A stretch of 64,000 nt of DNA from Cristatella mucedo (Eukaryota; Bryozoa; Phylactolaemata; Cristatellidae). Of this stretch, positions 20,736 to 33,289 are shown piece after piece; position 1 is the stretch's first letter; each line of letters opens with the position of its first letter. Made by a program: the position numbers and the translations under genes. The notes under the pieces are model-generated. The model did not search any database. It was given only the letters and a program-made list of their open reading frames with translations, and was not told where the DNA came from. The stretch covers positions 81,001 through 145,000 of the forward strand of contig WPIO01000214.1 of assembly GCA_009760855.2 (NCBI GenBank), read 5' to 3'.

Positions 20736-22228
20736 GCTGACACGCCTGCCACGCTTGCTGGCGGCCTTTGGGTCTTGGCCTAGAGGTAGTTGCACCTTGC
20801 GACCCCGACGGCGGTTTCGAGAGTGAGTGAGAGAGTGAGAAAGAGAAGAGAGGACTATAGTATATCCAAAACCACGGCTTTAGGCAACGTAGCTTGTAGA
20901 AATCGCTGAGTCGGCGAGTCTCGAGGTAAAAAAAAAGACAACCTAGCCCAGCTGAACCATTGCTTCTTGCTGGACGTAGTTCGCTGGCGAAGCCAATTGA
21001 CAACCTTATTTCCAGACTTTATACTTCATTTATACCTTTATTTACTCCGTCGAAACCACAGCACACGAGGAACCAAGGAAACCGCTGAGACTGAGCCGGG
21101 GGAGGGGAAGGAGAATCCGGGAAAAAGGAACTTGGGCGACGTACGGTGCTGCATGGGCGACGTCCGACGCTGCATTGCCGCGTCTCGAGTCTCGCTCCGG
21201 CTGCTCCGAACCACCCACCTGCAGTCAATGCAGTTGCAGAAAATATACGCGCACGTGTCATCGGAAATCCACGAATAAACTACCGAGACATGAACTTGTT
21301 CAGGTAGCTCTACATTTGAGATACGTCAGATTTGATCCGATTCGGTTAACTGCGGCTTGATTTAGTAGATCGATCGGTGAGGCGAACTGGCGAATGGCAT
21401 GTCGCTGACCGGTAGTCACGCGACGTCGCACGAAATAGTTGGCTTCTATCTCTTGTTTTTGGACAAGGTGTAGAGAGTTGGTTAAAGTGCTCAACACGGA
21501 ATTTTATTTTTAAGGACATGTGTTTTAAATACCAGCGGCTAAAGAAAATGGTTAATTTAAGCAGATAATGAATAGCTAGTGGCCGCTGTCTGCGGGAAGG
21601 GGAACTTATAGTCGTGGTGCAGTTTCCGACTGTCAGAAGGAGGCCACCAATTCCTCCCGGGACTGAAGATCTGAAGAAGTCGGCATCGCGTTGACGAGCT
21701 GTATAGAAATGTTGCAGCCATTTTTGTAGAAACTATACCGCCCTGCCGGGCTTCGAGTCTTCCGACGATGCTCAGCTTTCGGGTGTTTCTCCAGAGCAAC
21801 AGGCAGTCGTTTTCTTAGAAGAGACCAGATGGGCAGCTTTCGGCACGAAGCGTCGGACTCTCCGATGGGGGAGGGGCTGGGGGTACCGATTGCATTGTCG
21901 ATCGGGTCTGACTGCTTCTGACAGCTTCAGGCTCTCCTCAAGATCAAGGTTAAACTACCAAGCTATTTCGGAGGGCGGAAGATAAGCCATCGCAGAAGAT
22001 GCAGAATCTGCTCCAGATGTGGCCACAATTTTTTCTTTTTTTTTAAAGAGATCGTCACACTTTATGAGTCTGTGCTTATGGGTGCCAAAAGTGCCGAGTA
22101 CGCCCACAAACCGAAAAGCCCGTTCGGTCTTCGGGGTCTGTCTCCTAAGGAATTGATCAGGCTTACAGAGGATCTAAGGCATTCCGGGAAGAGGCCCCTG
22201 AGCGATTTAGTTGAGATTTGAGCTCTCT
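20736..22228. other. Unassigned 1.5-kb stretch
   Basis: No gene or known repeat recognised. Short frames on both strands have no domain. A direct repeat of GGGCGACGT words lies near 21134-21165. Confidence 0.4.
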
Positions 22229-22244
22229 GTGTGTGTGTGTGTGC

Positions 22245-22322
<78 letters not shown>
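22229..22322. repeat. (GT)n then (CT)n microsatellite
   Basis: A short GT run (22229-22247) passes into a CT run of about 75 bases ending at 22322, where a LINE tail begins. Confidence 0.95.
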
Positions 22323-22324
<2 letters not shown>

Positions 22325-22533
22325 TGACACTGTGCATGCTGCCACTAACCACATTTGCATGCTGACCCTGTGCATGTCACCCCTAACCATATTATTCATC
22401 TCGTATGTTTTTCAAGCATGATTTTACTTACCATTCAATTGCATCTCACTTTACAGCAAATGTAAAGCGCCTAAAGAGAGATTGAGTTCTCTGAGGGAGC
22501 TTTATCAAGTGAATTATTATTATTATTATTATC
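22323..22533 (+). mobile_element. LINE 3' end fragment lying inside a CT microsatellite
   Basis: LINE 3' UTR from GCTGACACTGTGCATGCTGC through the terminal hairpin (about 22465-22505) to an ATT tail at 22515-22532. Pure CT repeat lies immediately before it and CT/GTCT repeat immediately after it. Confidence 0.85.
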
Positions 22534-22537
22534 TCTG

Positions 22538-22614
<77 letters not shown>

Positions 22615-22631
22615 GTGTCTCTCTCTCTGTC

Positions 22632-22719
<88 letters not shown>

Positions 22720-22798
22720 TCTGTCTCTCTCTCTGTCTCTCTCTCTGTCTCTCTCTGTCTCTGTCTTTCTCTCTGTCTCCCTGTCTTTCTCAATCTTG
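22534..22798. repeat. (CT)n and (CTGT)n microsatellite
   Basis: About 265 bases of CT repeat with GTCT interruptions, continuing the same simple sequence seen left of the LINE fragment. Confidence 0.95.
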
Positions 22799-22937
22799 AG
22801 CCTTTTTACGTCCCACCGGCTACGGATTTTTCAAGACATGTACCTTTTAAAAACCTGCTCTGTAGCATGGTAAACAGGCGTGCCCAGCTGGTGTTAACTG
22901 CAGCCAATCGCCTTCAGATCTTGACGCCCCCTCGGTT

Positions 22938-23080
22938 CTTAGCCCAGGCGTAATGTGCTCGCCCTTCACGACCCAAGTAGTCGGTTCGAGTCCTGCAACA
23001 GGCGATCCTGTATTGCCTATTGCAAGCGGTGGTGGTAGCCCCTAAGGTAGCTCTTATGTCGCCACTCAAATGCTTTTTTT
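22938..23080 (+). mobile_element. tRNA-derived SINE, type 1, degraded
   Basis: Has TGCTCGCCCTTCACGACCC, a B box CGGTTCGAGTCC near 22980, then GCGATCCTGTATTGCC and GCAAGCGGTGGTGGTAGCC as in other copies. The 3' part is diverged. Confidence 0.7.
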
Positions 23081-23454
23081 GGCTTTCCGCTCGAATAGTT
23101 ATATCCTGGCACTGCGGTGAAGAAAAATGATTGTTACGTAAAACACTTCTTAAGACTAATACGTCAACTGAAACGAAGGCCATAATACTCGAGGAACTCA
23201 AAAGCCTCACAGAATAAATTCATGCTGTCTAACCACCGTGTTGGAGCACACAGATATGTAGTCGAAGTAAAAGTCACTTTATTGGAACTTCGGCAACCTA
23301 ATGTGGCTACCAAAACAAAGTAGTTGGCCCTGTTGAACGTCCAATATCGGTACTTTGCTTTTCCTTTCCATCAGGAACAGGCGGTGCTCGTGTGCGTGTC
23401 AAGGGAATCTTATTAGGCCCTGCTTCGCGGTCGCGTTGTGTCCTTACTATTTGC

Positions 23455-23575
23455 CGCTCTGGTTTGGCCCAGTGGTTAAGGTACTCGCCCCAATTAAGGC
23501 CTGGCCAAGGTCGTGGGCTCGAGCCCCCGTGGCGTAAGCGAAGCGCCTGAATAAAGATTAAGTTATCTTATGGTA
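23455..23575 (+). mobile_element. tRNA-derived SINE, type 2 (LINE-like tail)
   Basis: Head GGCCCAGTGGTTAAGG (A-box region) and GTCGTGGGCTCGAGCCCCC (weak B box near 23515), then AGCGCCTGAATAAAGATTAA and TTATCTTATGGTACTATACA. The second half matches the LINE terminal hairpin region. Confidence 0.75.
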
Positions 23576-24002
23576 CTATACAAGTGGTTAATTTATGAAT
23601 TGTTTTACTTATTCATCGCTGCAGCTCGAGACCGCTCAGGCGGCTCAAGTGAAAGACGGCTAGAGAACATAACCGCTGGCAAGATGGAATCTGGCAAGGT
23701 GGATGCAGCAAGCGGCACTGCTCTGTCCGCGAAACGACCATCACGACGCTCGGTCGTGGAATTGGGGCCAAAAACTGATCCTAGCTACCGCGAATTGACT
23801 GTTGCCAAGTTTACAACTGAGTCGAATGCTGGCGATTCCAGTTACTACTCACGAACATCGCTGTGCCTAGTAGCCTGACGCTCGCATTCGTTTTGACAAA
23901 TTAAATCGCAATGCAATTCCCCACATGGCTCCGAAGCCAAAATTGGACAGAAGATGGAGAATCGGAAAATGGCTTCCAGTCACTGAAGATAAAATCGGGC
24001 TT
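23576..24002. other. Unassigned, with a 102-codon open frame
   Basis: The plus-strand frame 23570-23878 has no domain I recognise and its start overlaps the SINE. Probably not a gene. Confidence 0.35.
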
Positions 24003-24745
24003 GTTTAGGCAGAAATACCACATCTAAGTTGGTCTATGAATTTGTGACATCCTGTCTCGACTTCTGCAACTCACTGCTTGATGGTCTATCGGCCTGTGCA
24101 ATCAGGGGCTTCCAGCGGCACAAAACTCAGCAGCTAGGCTTGTCTGTCACGAGTGATGCAGTTGTCATAGAACACCACTTCTCGCTGACCTACACTGGCT
24201 TCCAGTCAAGCAACGTATCGACTTCAAGGTTTTGTCACTCACTTTTAGGTACTTAGATTTTTATAGTACTTTAGATTCTTTGACTCCAGCCTATCTCCCA
24301 GATCTACTCCCCCACCAGGCTAAGTATCGTACCACCCGCTTTTCGGAATCCAACAGTTTACAATACCTCGTACAAACCTCAAACCCTTTGGAGACGGTGC
24401 ATTTAGTTCGTATGCTCCCAAAGCCTGGAACTCACTCCCGACTTCCGTCACGACATCCCCTGACTTGACCACATTTAAAAAGAAATTAAAAGTGCACCTA
24501 TTCATCCCAGCATTGAGAGGTTCCTGTGATTCGACCTTTATGTGCTTATGCGTGCTGACATTGCATGCTGCCACTAACCACATTTGCATGCTGACCCTAT
24601 GCATATCACCCCTAACCATGTTATTCTTGTTTATTGAGCATGCAACAACTAACCATTCGATCGTGCTTCCTTTGTAGCAAATACAAAGTGCCTAGAAAGA
24701 GATTGAATTCTCTGAGGGCGCTTTATCAAGTATATTATAATAATT
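24003..24745 (+). mobile_element. 5'-truncated LINE tail
   Basis: Starts in the RT C-terminal region (equivalent of ACLDKDTTSKLV, here with indels), continues through LDFCNSLL-type sequence and the 3' UTR, and ends with the terminal hairpin (24688-24728) and an AT-rich tail. Frameshifts and a 9-base duplication-like change near 24245-24270 show it is old. Confidence 0.85.
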
Positions 24746-24987
24746 ATAAAGATAATGCTGCGCTAACCACTGGAAGGCTGTTCACCAACTGACTACCGCT
24801 AGGGCTAAAACGGCCTGTTCAACCAATTCAAGCGATGGGTACTTTGATCGACTGACGAACTCGGCTCATTATTTAATCTCTGATGCGTTGCGAGAGAGGG
24901 GATTGCACTCTGGTTCCATCAGCCACCTTCACTCTTCATGCACTTCACAAAGTAGGGCTGCCAATGGGTGTCGACATTCTGTCGCAC

Positions 24988-25150
24988 AGGTTTGGAGCAG
25001 TGGTTAAGGTGCTCGCCTCAAACCAGCGTCAAGATGAATGTATTTGGTGACCGAGGTCGTGGACTTGAGCCCCGTGGCATCTGTGAAGCGCCTGAATAGA
25101 GATTAAGTTCTCTTAAGGCACTATACAAATGAATTATACATTTTTTTATT
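24988..25150 (+). mobile_element. tRNA-derived SINE, type 2 (LINE-like tail)
   Basis: Best copy of the family: GGAGCAGTGGTTAAGGTGCT, then GACCGAGGTCGTGGACTTGA, then GAAGCGCCTGAATAGAGATT and AAGTTCTCTTAAGGCACTAT, followed by ACAAATGAATTATAC. A 25-30 base insert separates the A- and B-box regions. Confidence 0.8.
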
Positions 25151-26046
25151 CTAAGCTCGTACGCCAAGGTCATCCCACACATCACCTGAACATTTTTTAC
25201 TCGTTCAGCTTGTGCTTTCACTTTCAAGGGTTGGCGGGGTTTATGGTTTGGGCTACACGCTGGTAGTGCACACGTTTACATTATTCTCAAAATCCGACGG
25301 TCAAGGTAAGGAATACATAAGTTGACGAGTCGCATGATGTCAATAGGTCTTTCAAAACGAACGACGCTCGCGTGAGTCGTCATTTAAAGAATAGGATACG
25401 AGGTTTCGTTCCCAATGCTTTCCTTCCATTTCAAAGCCATCGGAGAGCTATTTTAAGATTTAAATGTCAAGATTTAATCTCGTGCCGCAGCATTCTAGAG
25501 AGGAAACGTGAGCAATATACCCGGCAGACAGCAACACACCCTGAAGGAGCCAATACGCACGCGCACAAGCGCTGATCCATGAGACTAGGCGACCGTAGGA
25601 GGAACTGCCGCGAGTTTCCAAGATTGTAGATAGACCGCTCTGATAGAATCGTTGTCGACCCTCACATCGCACTCATTGGGGCGGCTGGTCACTGGCCACG
25701 CCAACACTGAGGCCAGTACAGGCATCAAGCCCCGATTTCGAATGTGTAAACAGTTTCATGCTTTGAAGCATTTGCAGCGAGGGATCGATGGGCTCCAGAA
25801 TTCCGTAAAGGTTTTTGGCGAAACATGCTTGCTTCGGGATAGCCTGTAACCGATGATTGTACTCACATAAGGATCGCAACCTGCATTAAATGTAGTTCTT
25901 GAATCGGAAATAGGAAGTAATTGCCGTAGTAGTAATAGTAATTGTACTGCCGATTGCTTAGCTGCCGAACGACAGCTTAGGCGGTCGCAGCTGATGTAAC
26001 TTATAAATGCGATGCGCATAGATGTCACATGCATGTAAGGAGCCGC
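25151..26046. other. Unassigned 0.9-kb stretch
   Basis: No gene or repeat family recognised. Confidence 0.4.
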
Positions 26047-26180
26047 CATGGTTTGGTCCAGGGGTCAGGATGCCCGTCTTTGATGACCTGAGTTCATGGG
26101 CTCGAGCACTACGGTGCATGCGAAGCGCCTGGATAGATTAAATTCTCTTAGGGCGCTATACAGATGGATTATATTACATA
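26047..26180 (+). mobile_element. tRNA-derived SINE, type 2 (LINE-like tail)
   Basis: ATGGTTTGGTCCAGGGGTCA, then CATGGGCTCGAGCACTACGG, then GCGAAGCGCCTGGATAGATT and AAATTCTCTTAGGGCGCTAT. In this copy the outer stem GCGCC/GGCGC can pair fully. Confidence 0.75.
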
Positions 26181-28425
26181 CATATCAACAAGCATTGGAC
26201 AGTAGTCATCATAAGGGAGTTAAGCTAGGAAATTTCCCCGTACACACGAGAACAAATTTCCGACAGCTTGCCTCCGAGCCAATTCAGTATGCATAGCTAG
26301 ACCACAATCTTTGCGGTCAACGCTTTGAGGCGTTTGAGCCCAGAGCAGAAGAGCAGGTGCAAGGAGAGGCAAGACCTCTGTTCACGTTACAATTTTTGCC
26401 ATGCCACGGATACCCTCGCTAACTAGCACGAAGCCTAGTCTATCCCGACCTCGCGGGCCAGCATTTGCTCTCCTGCCCAACCCGTCTTTTCTTTTTAGTT
26501 TACCTCTGATGAGATAGACTTGGGCGAAGCTTGTAAAAAAAAACTCACGCTCTGGCAGCTCGGATGCAAAAGACCTGCTGGCTTCCGACGATCAACACAA
26601 AACGGCACCTACGATTTTGGGATAGACGATATTAAATGGTATTGTAAGGCGACGAAAACACGACGACGACGACACTCACCAGCAACTCACGATAAGACGA
26701 CTGTACACATCCAATTCCTTTCTTGTCCTATCGCCATAAAACGACCGATAACCTAAGAGGAACACCAATTGAGTGACAGTGATTGGCTGGCTAGTAATTC
26801 AAAGCCGATACAACTCTAACAACGTTTTGTAACAAAGTGATGCGACACTAGTGCAAGACAAGCAACACAGTAGCTTGGGTCATACGCTCATGCCTGAGGT
26901 TGCAGATTAAATGCAATGCATTCAAACTGCTTCAAACTTTAAAGTAGCTGACCGGGTAACTCATGTACAGCTTTATTGCAGACCAAAGACCCACAGAAAA
27001 GTATGCCAAGAACGGCCTTTCAAAGCCTGGCAAGCTCGGCTGAGCTACAGCTTCACACCAGCCGGACCGTGGAAGAAAGGGGGGGAGAAAGGGGAGGGCC
27101 GGCGGAGCACGAGTCAAGATGATAGATCCACTGTCACTTGAGGAGCAAAGCAGCTCTCGCAGCAGCCGCATCAGCAGCAGTTGGCCAGCATCAGCGAACG
27201 CTTTCTCTTGATCGTGGTGGACTGGACAGGTCTGCTACGACGACAGCAGCAGAGAGCTGATGGCAGTAGTGACGGGCTGTCAGTATCCTTGACACTCAGC
27301 CAAGAGACGAGTGTCCACGAGGTGCCACTAGCCTGCAACTAACCCCGAAGGCAGGTGCAGCCTGCAGACGAGGAAACACATTAGCAGCCGTCGCAATATA
27401 ACCCAACGAGAGAGACAGACTGAGAATATAGATAGAATAGAGGCAGAGAGACGGAGAATAGAGAATAAAGAGAGAATAGAGACAGAGAGGACGGTGACAC
27501 TCGTTCGAAGAATGCTCCTGGCATCTAAAGCCTGATTAATGTCGCATTGTACGAGCATTCATCGGGCGATGCCGATTGGCAGGATTGCCGAGCAGGACCC
27601 GAGCACTCAGTCAGTCAGCACTCGTTTAACCAGCTCCTCTTCACGTCCATTGCCATCGGATGACTCCACAAGCGAGGCTTCTGGGGGCGCGCCCTCCGAC
27701 ACCGACGGCATCCGAAGTGTGCAGCGCGAGTGAGAGAGCGATTGCAGCAGACGACGACTCGGTCAGCTCTCGCGATGGCCGACCGAGACGATGCCGCCGA
27801 CCGCAATAGAGGCATGGCCCGGGGCCTCCCCCAGCCGAGGCGGCTAGGGATCGAGCAGAGAGCGAACCACGTCTGTCACATCGCCAGGAGTAGATATGAT
27901 TGGCTTGGATGAGAAAATGGCCTTTATCTTCATCTTCACCATATCCTTGGCTTCTACAAAAAACGGACTGCAAAGTCATTGCCGAGCTCAACGAGGAGGC
28001 ACAGCAAGCCCTGCCAGCCTCCCTACCACCATTCCTCTCGAAAAGACCGAAGCAAATATTTGCAGACCAATCAATCTCTTAAATCTAAACATCAAACCCA
28101 GCAAGTAGGTTCCAGTACGATTTTCGAGCAAATCAGTCAACAGACGTCACCCGAGGTGTACAAGGACCTTTGCAGGCATGCTGACTAACACAGTCTCTCT
28201 CCTGGTATCGCTGCTGGATCTCTTGGTTCGCTGGTGATACCATAAATCACCACGTCTTTGACTGCCCACAGCCCAACTGTGCACGTCGTGATTAAGGGTA
28301 ACAGCGACACACAATTGCAAGGCCTCACAGTAAGTGGGCCAGGCTCTTGTCGTGTGGGCTTGGCCTACCTGTGCACGATTGAGTGAGAGCTACTATCTGG
28401 GGGTCCTACTAATCAGTGGCCGTAA
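26181..28425. other. Unassigned 2.2-kb stretch
   Basis: No gene recognised. The plus-strand frame 27539-27733 is Ser-rich but short and without a domain. A purine-rich GAGA/GAATA tract lies at 27405-27492. Confidence 0.4.
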
Positions 28426-28575
28426 GTCTTTTGTGTGCTAGTGCATGCTTGATTTGCATGTTAGCCTAAGCAGGATAAGTTGCTTTTCATTTACTAGTGG
28501 CTATTGTTCTTTTGAAATGAGTAGTAAAGTGCCCGAATAGAGACTAAGTTCCCTTAGATTGCTGTTTTTACAAAG
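28426..28575 (+). mobile_element. Degraded LINE 3' end
   Basis: A stretch like the LINE 3' UTR (GTGCATGCTTGATTTGCATG) followed by AAGTGCCCGAATAGAGACTA and AGTTCCCTTAG, the hairpin region of the LINE/type-2 SINE tail. Confidence 0.6.
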
Positions 28576-28979
28576 ACTTTGGAAAGCCCCCCAAAATTAT
28601 ACTGCTGCACTTCACACGTATAATTATGTGATCGGTCGATTATTCAAACTAATATACAAAAGAAAAAACAGACAAATAAAAAAACAGTAATATCACGCAA
28701 ACAGCTCATTATACAGACGGCTTCACTGCTTTATTCAACATACCGGCTGCAGTGGACCAAAAACAAGAAATGATGATAAAAATAATTAACAAGTGCACTA
28801 GAAAGTGCCATCACGGGTCAGCAGACCACTAATGTTAATGGACAAATGAAGTTGCATTTTCCTCTGCGATAAAATTGTAGCAATATTCGGATCAGCAGAG
28901 CTTAGAGTCGAGCCAGGTTGCTTTTACATTAGCAGGGACGTACGTAAAAAGAAACACGTGGCATAGGGCACGTCAACCA
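28576..28979. other. Unassigned AT-rich stretch
   Basis: No feature recognised. Confidence 0.4.
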
Positions 28980-29065
28980 ATGCAGCATATACAGAGTGCC
29001 CAGAAAGAGACTTAGCTCTCTGAGGGTGCAATAGAAATGTTATCATCATCATTATTAATGTATTA
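28980..29065 (+). mobile_element. LINE 3' end fragment
   Basis: Hairpin region AGAGTGCCCAGAAAGAGACT and TAGCTCTCTGAGGGTGCAAT, followed by ATC/ATT repeats. Confidence 0.65.
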
Positions 29066-29439
29066 CTGTATATGTATAATTATTATATGTATAATTATTA
29101 CTGTATTATTAAATTATTACTGCTCAAAACTGTACAAAAAGGGGGATAGCAAAGACTAGCTATGAAACATTGCTACTATGAGGCACACAGAATAAATTAT
29201 GAATTAATATGCTGCATTCAGGAGATGGATATGTCTGCGACTACAATACACAAGCATTGGTGACCTACGATCGACCTGAGCCTGCATTACGACTCAGCGA
29301 TCAGCAGCAGCAGTAGCATCACCCCTCTTCGACTTGAGCAGCCAAAGCTCAAAGGTGAGGACACATTCCTTGTTACACTCACCCATCCACCCAGTTTTGC
29401 TCCAACCCCTTCAATTACGTATACCAGAGCAAGAGGATG

Positions 29440-29792
29440 AAGACTTTGACTACAAATTAAGTGAGCGGCAGAACCGAACAGCTGCTTCAAACCGAGCCAG
29501 TGCAGGTTGGTGAGAGTTAAGTGCAGTGAAGTAATATGGCAGCTGCACTTTACGACAGACAAACCTAGTTGAAGAGTTTTGTACTAACTGTAAGCATCTT
29601 ACTGCACAGGCAGGAAGACCTACAAGTACGAATTACGAAGGCTTAGACGATGTCATAATTACAAGGACTAATTTAGTGGTGGCATCCATATCAAAGCATA
29701 CCTCAATTCTGCAGCTAGGGTATCCTTATCAAAGCATAAGTCAGTTTTGCAAAGCCATGTAGCTGAAATTAGGCAGACAGTACTAAGAGAGA

Positions 29793-29878
<86 letters not shown>

Positions 29879-30335
29879 AGACTGAGACGTACAAAGAGAG
29901 AGAGAGAGAGAGTGAGAGAGGAGAGAGAGAGAGAGAGAGTTCATGTGCATGCACGCGAGAAAGACACTGTGGGCGGATCTAATGAAGGCCGACTTTTGAA
30001 CAGGACACACATATTCCCTGCATAGGCTAAGGAGATATACTGACTTGATAAATTTGAAAAATTAAGCTTTCCAGTTTCTGGGTGACACTAGATTTGCCCA
30101 TAAGTATTCCACTGGTCTATAGTCATTCATTTTGAGCAAACAAAAACCATTCAAGTGAGACTGTCGACCTTACAATCAAGGAGGGACTTTCGAGAATTCC
30201 AGGCCGTGGAAGGCATCGAGGGATCAAAGCCCAGCTGCAGCTGTTAGTCATTTACATAAGGGTCAAAGCCTTGATTGTGCTCAGTGATTACATCGGTGAG
30301 AGTTAGTATAAATTGTGAAAAGAAGTACATCTAGA
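29440..30335 (-). mobile_element. Old LINE copy with a GA microsatellite inside
   Basis: The plus strand reads diverged versions of the LINE reverse complement: GCCAGTGCAGGTTGGTGAGA (29495), GACAGACAAACCTAGTTG (29555), and after the GA tract the RT core region (GATCAAAGCC near 30221, then CATCGGTGAGAGTTAGTATA near 30290). No open frame of length. Confidence 0.7.
29796..29940. repeat. (GA)n microsatellite
   Basis: GA run at 29796-29875, a short GAGACTGAGACGTAC interruption, then GA again to about 29939. Located inside an old LINE. Confidence 0.95.
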
Positions 30336-33289
30336 ATAGATGCAAAGGGTAGCAATACTATAAAAGCCCATCGGATGACGGAGTCTACGCTCTGACATCT
30401 ACTGAAACGATAGGCAATAAACCGCGTTGCTGTGCAATGCTAATGAGGCTGAGGTGAGACGAATGGTGCTCAAGTAGGATTCGTTTGATCCTTTCTGATG
30501 AGTGATCCATTTATCCTTTACTCGAGAAATGGTGAAAGCAAATTAAACTGACAAGCAAATATGACCAACTCGTGTGCCACCAGAACCAGACAAGCAGCCA
30601 AAAACAACAGGACGTTTGATTAATATGCTCAGGCTTACAGGCCTTTTTGCCATTTGCACAACCTGCTCACCAACTGCATCACAGCAACAATTCTGGAAAG
30701 TTGAGTTCGATTCTGGGACGATTGACTGCCGACATGCTGAGCACGTTAAGTGCATTCCTCGGCAACCGATATGCAAAGCAAATTAAGCTGGGCGTTTCGT
30801 GTAACACTCCTAGACCGAAAACACTACCGTCCATATAGTTTTTTTTACCAATAATATTCAAAAAGCAGATTTTGAGCACCACGGGCATCAGGTTAAAAAA
30901 CGACTAAGAGATACTAATGAAGTGACAACGATGAATAGGACATGATCACCTGATCATACAGCTTTTTTGGGCAGCGTATTTCAGCACAGTTGTCGTTGGA
31001 GCAGCCACCTAAAGTTAGCAAATAAGCAAATACCAGTCAATTCAGACAGCACGATTGGAAGCTAAAGACTCACAAGATCTCTCAGAGATCACCCAATAAG
31101 TGGCTAGAGTTAGTTCTCCTTGAGAAATTAGAATTAGTTTGAGTGACTTTACAGAGGCACAAAGAGCGTAGGTGCACTTCAGGTGACCAGCACCTGAAGT
31201 GTCAGTCAGTGCAGCAGCAACCTGGTGAACTCTAGCCAGCCATCATGCACGGCAGCAAGTTGTTTACTGTTCAGACTGCTCCTCCCTCGCGGCCAAGCAG
31301 CTATTGACAGACCCCGTGGTAATAATCAGTCGGGTTTATATACGACTGAGCTTAATAGAAGCTAAATGGCTCTCATAAGTCGGTGGCTAACCGATGTCCT
31401 ACACCCTTAACACTACAAAGCCTTTCGTGGGGTCGAAGGGATGATTACTACTGATCGCTCCGTGGATAGGCATCCGGGTACAGCGAGGTTACAACGAGGC
31501 AGGTCTGGCATCAGCTCAGAGGATGAAAGGTGAAGGCCGATGATGAATGCCTGCTGCATGGCTGCACGGAGCGATCAGCACAACTAGTTGTACACCAGGT
31601 CATAGCAAGCACACGTTTTCACGGGCTGCTGAGACTTGTTCAGACCTTGCAATGTCAGAAAAGGCTCCGTGACAGAAAGGAGCCAGAGATGAAAAACATC
31701 GAGGCCACGACGAGACGGAGGATGGGCTGGGGAGGGCAAGTAAAACGGTCAGCCATCAGCGAGACTCTAATATACCATCACCTATATGTAGGCATTTCAG
31801 AACAAGGAGGAGCAGTGGACCGATCTGCTCGGTGAGCTCAGCCGAACCTAACGATACATACTTCTAGCATAGTTGAGCTGGGGAATGGCAAAACGCGCCC
31901 GCATCTGTCAAACACTGGCACTCGATCTCGATACGAGCAGCAGGGCTCTCTGGACCCTCCCTCAGGTTGGAGACCTGATTAACAGCTTCTAGTGACGTTC
32001 ACTCCTCAAGTCCGCCGGTGATAGAAAATTTCTAACATACATACGGGATGAGAGAGCACATGTTGCAATACCATTCTAAATGCGTCTGTGCACGCAAAAA
32101 TGGCAGACCGACCAGCTGTGGCATCAGGTCCAAATGTAATACAAACTACGCAGACGTCAATGAGGGCAGCTCTGCCCAAATGCAGCCACAAGGCTGCTGT
32201 GCCAGAGCGGCAGCAGGGCACAGGCACCACGATTTTGGAGCCACATCACTGTCCTTACACCATCGATATTCTGCTATAGACATGGACAGATCGGAAGGTA
32301 TATTTGCAAACAAACTAGAGAGCACACTATGTGCGGGAAGGGAAGGGCTCAAAGCCGGCAACTAACATTTTATTTGGCAACTGTCATGACAAGGGTCAGA
32401 CAGATTCGGCACTTGGACAAAAAATCTGCTCTCTTTCCGCGTATTTTGGCTCGTAGCACGGATTTTCCACGCCGACAGTAGAAATCTGTTTCATAGCTTA
32501 CGGTGAAGATTACAAATACATGCTTTCTAGGTCGCCGGTTGTTGACATAACCTGCGGGAATAAGTGGCCGTGCTGGTTGAATTGGAAGGAGCCAGCATGG
32601 TAGCTAATTGTACATATAGTAACAGCCGGTGTCCCCTGTTTAAACAGCATCCGGGACAGCGGCTACCTGTTGAACACGGTTGCACAGCATGTCCATTCGA
32701 ACATGTCACCCAAGGCTGAAACGTCGCCAGCCTGCAGCTCTGAGCTGCAAGAGAGAAAGTGCCTGCGAAGTGATCTCAGCTGCAGCCGACAGACGTGCCT
32801 CTGTGCTCCCGTGAAATTTTCGACATTTAAATGATATTTTGCAAATTCTGCTATCTGCAATTATTCTGTTGACTACACTTGGTGACAAACTGCCCTGGAG
32901 CACATGGCTTTCAATTATTATCTCCAGTAGACCGAGTGTTAAATAATGTCTATTGAGTTAGACACTCACTTAGTATCCGAGCCTCTTACTCAGAGCTGTA
33001 CGCAAGTTAAATATTCTGAATACAAGCTGAGCACGGCGTTATTCATCAGATGACAATGCTCGCATGGCACAGCCGGAAAAAAACAAGAGACTCCAACCAC
33101 CAAACCGTTGGTATCGGTGGCTTGTAGTCACTTTGTTCTGGGGATCTGGTTAAATGCCTTGTTCAAGCAAACAGCCTTGTTGCACATGTTACTAATCCCA
33201 CGGGCATTGATTCTCTAATAGCACGACGTAAAGTGCTATACGACCGATCTACTGTTTTAATTAAATTATAAACTGAAATCTTTGTTTGG
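30336..33289. other. Unassigned 3-kb stretch
   Basis: No gene or repeat family recognised. Contains one clear inverted repeat, 31175-31201, with 11-bp perfect arms (CACTTCAGGTG) around a 5-base spacer. Confidence 0.4.

Noticed and set aside
20117-21003. Ser-Leu-rich frames of 200-270 codons
   Set aside because: Direct translation of the (GA)n tract.
32663-32860. Minus-strand RSLRRHFLSC as a possible third SRI helix exon of the RECQL5-like gene
   Set aside because: Only a loose pattern match, far away, and without a convincing phase-1 acceptor.
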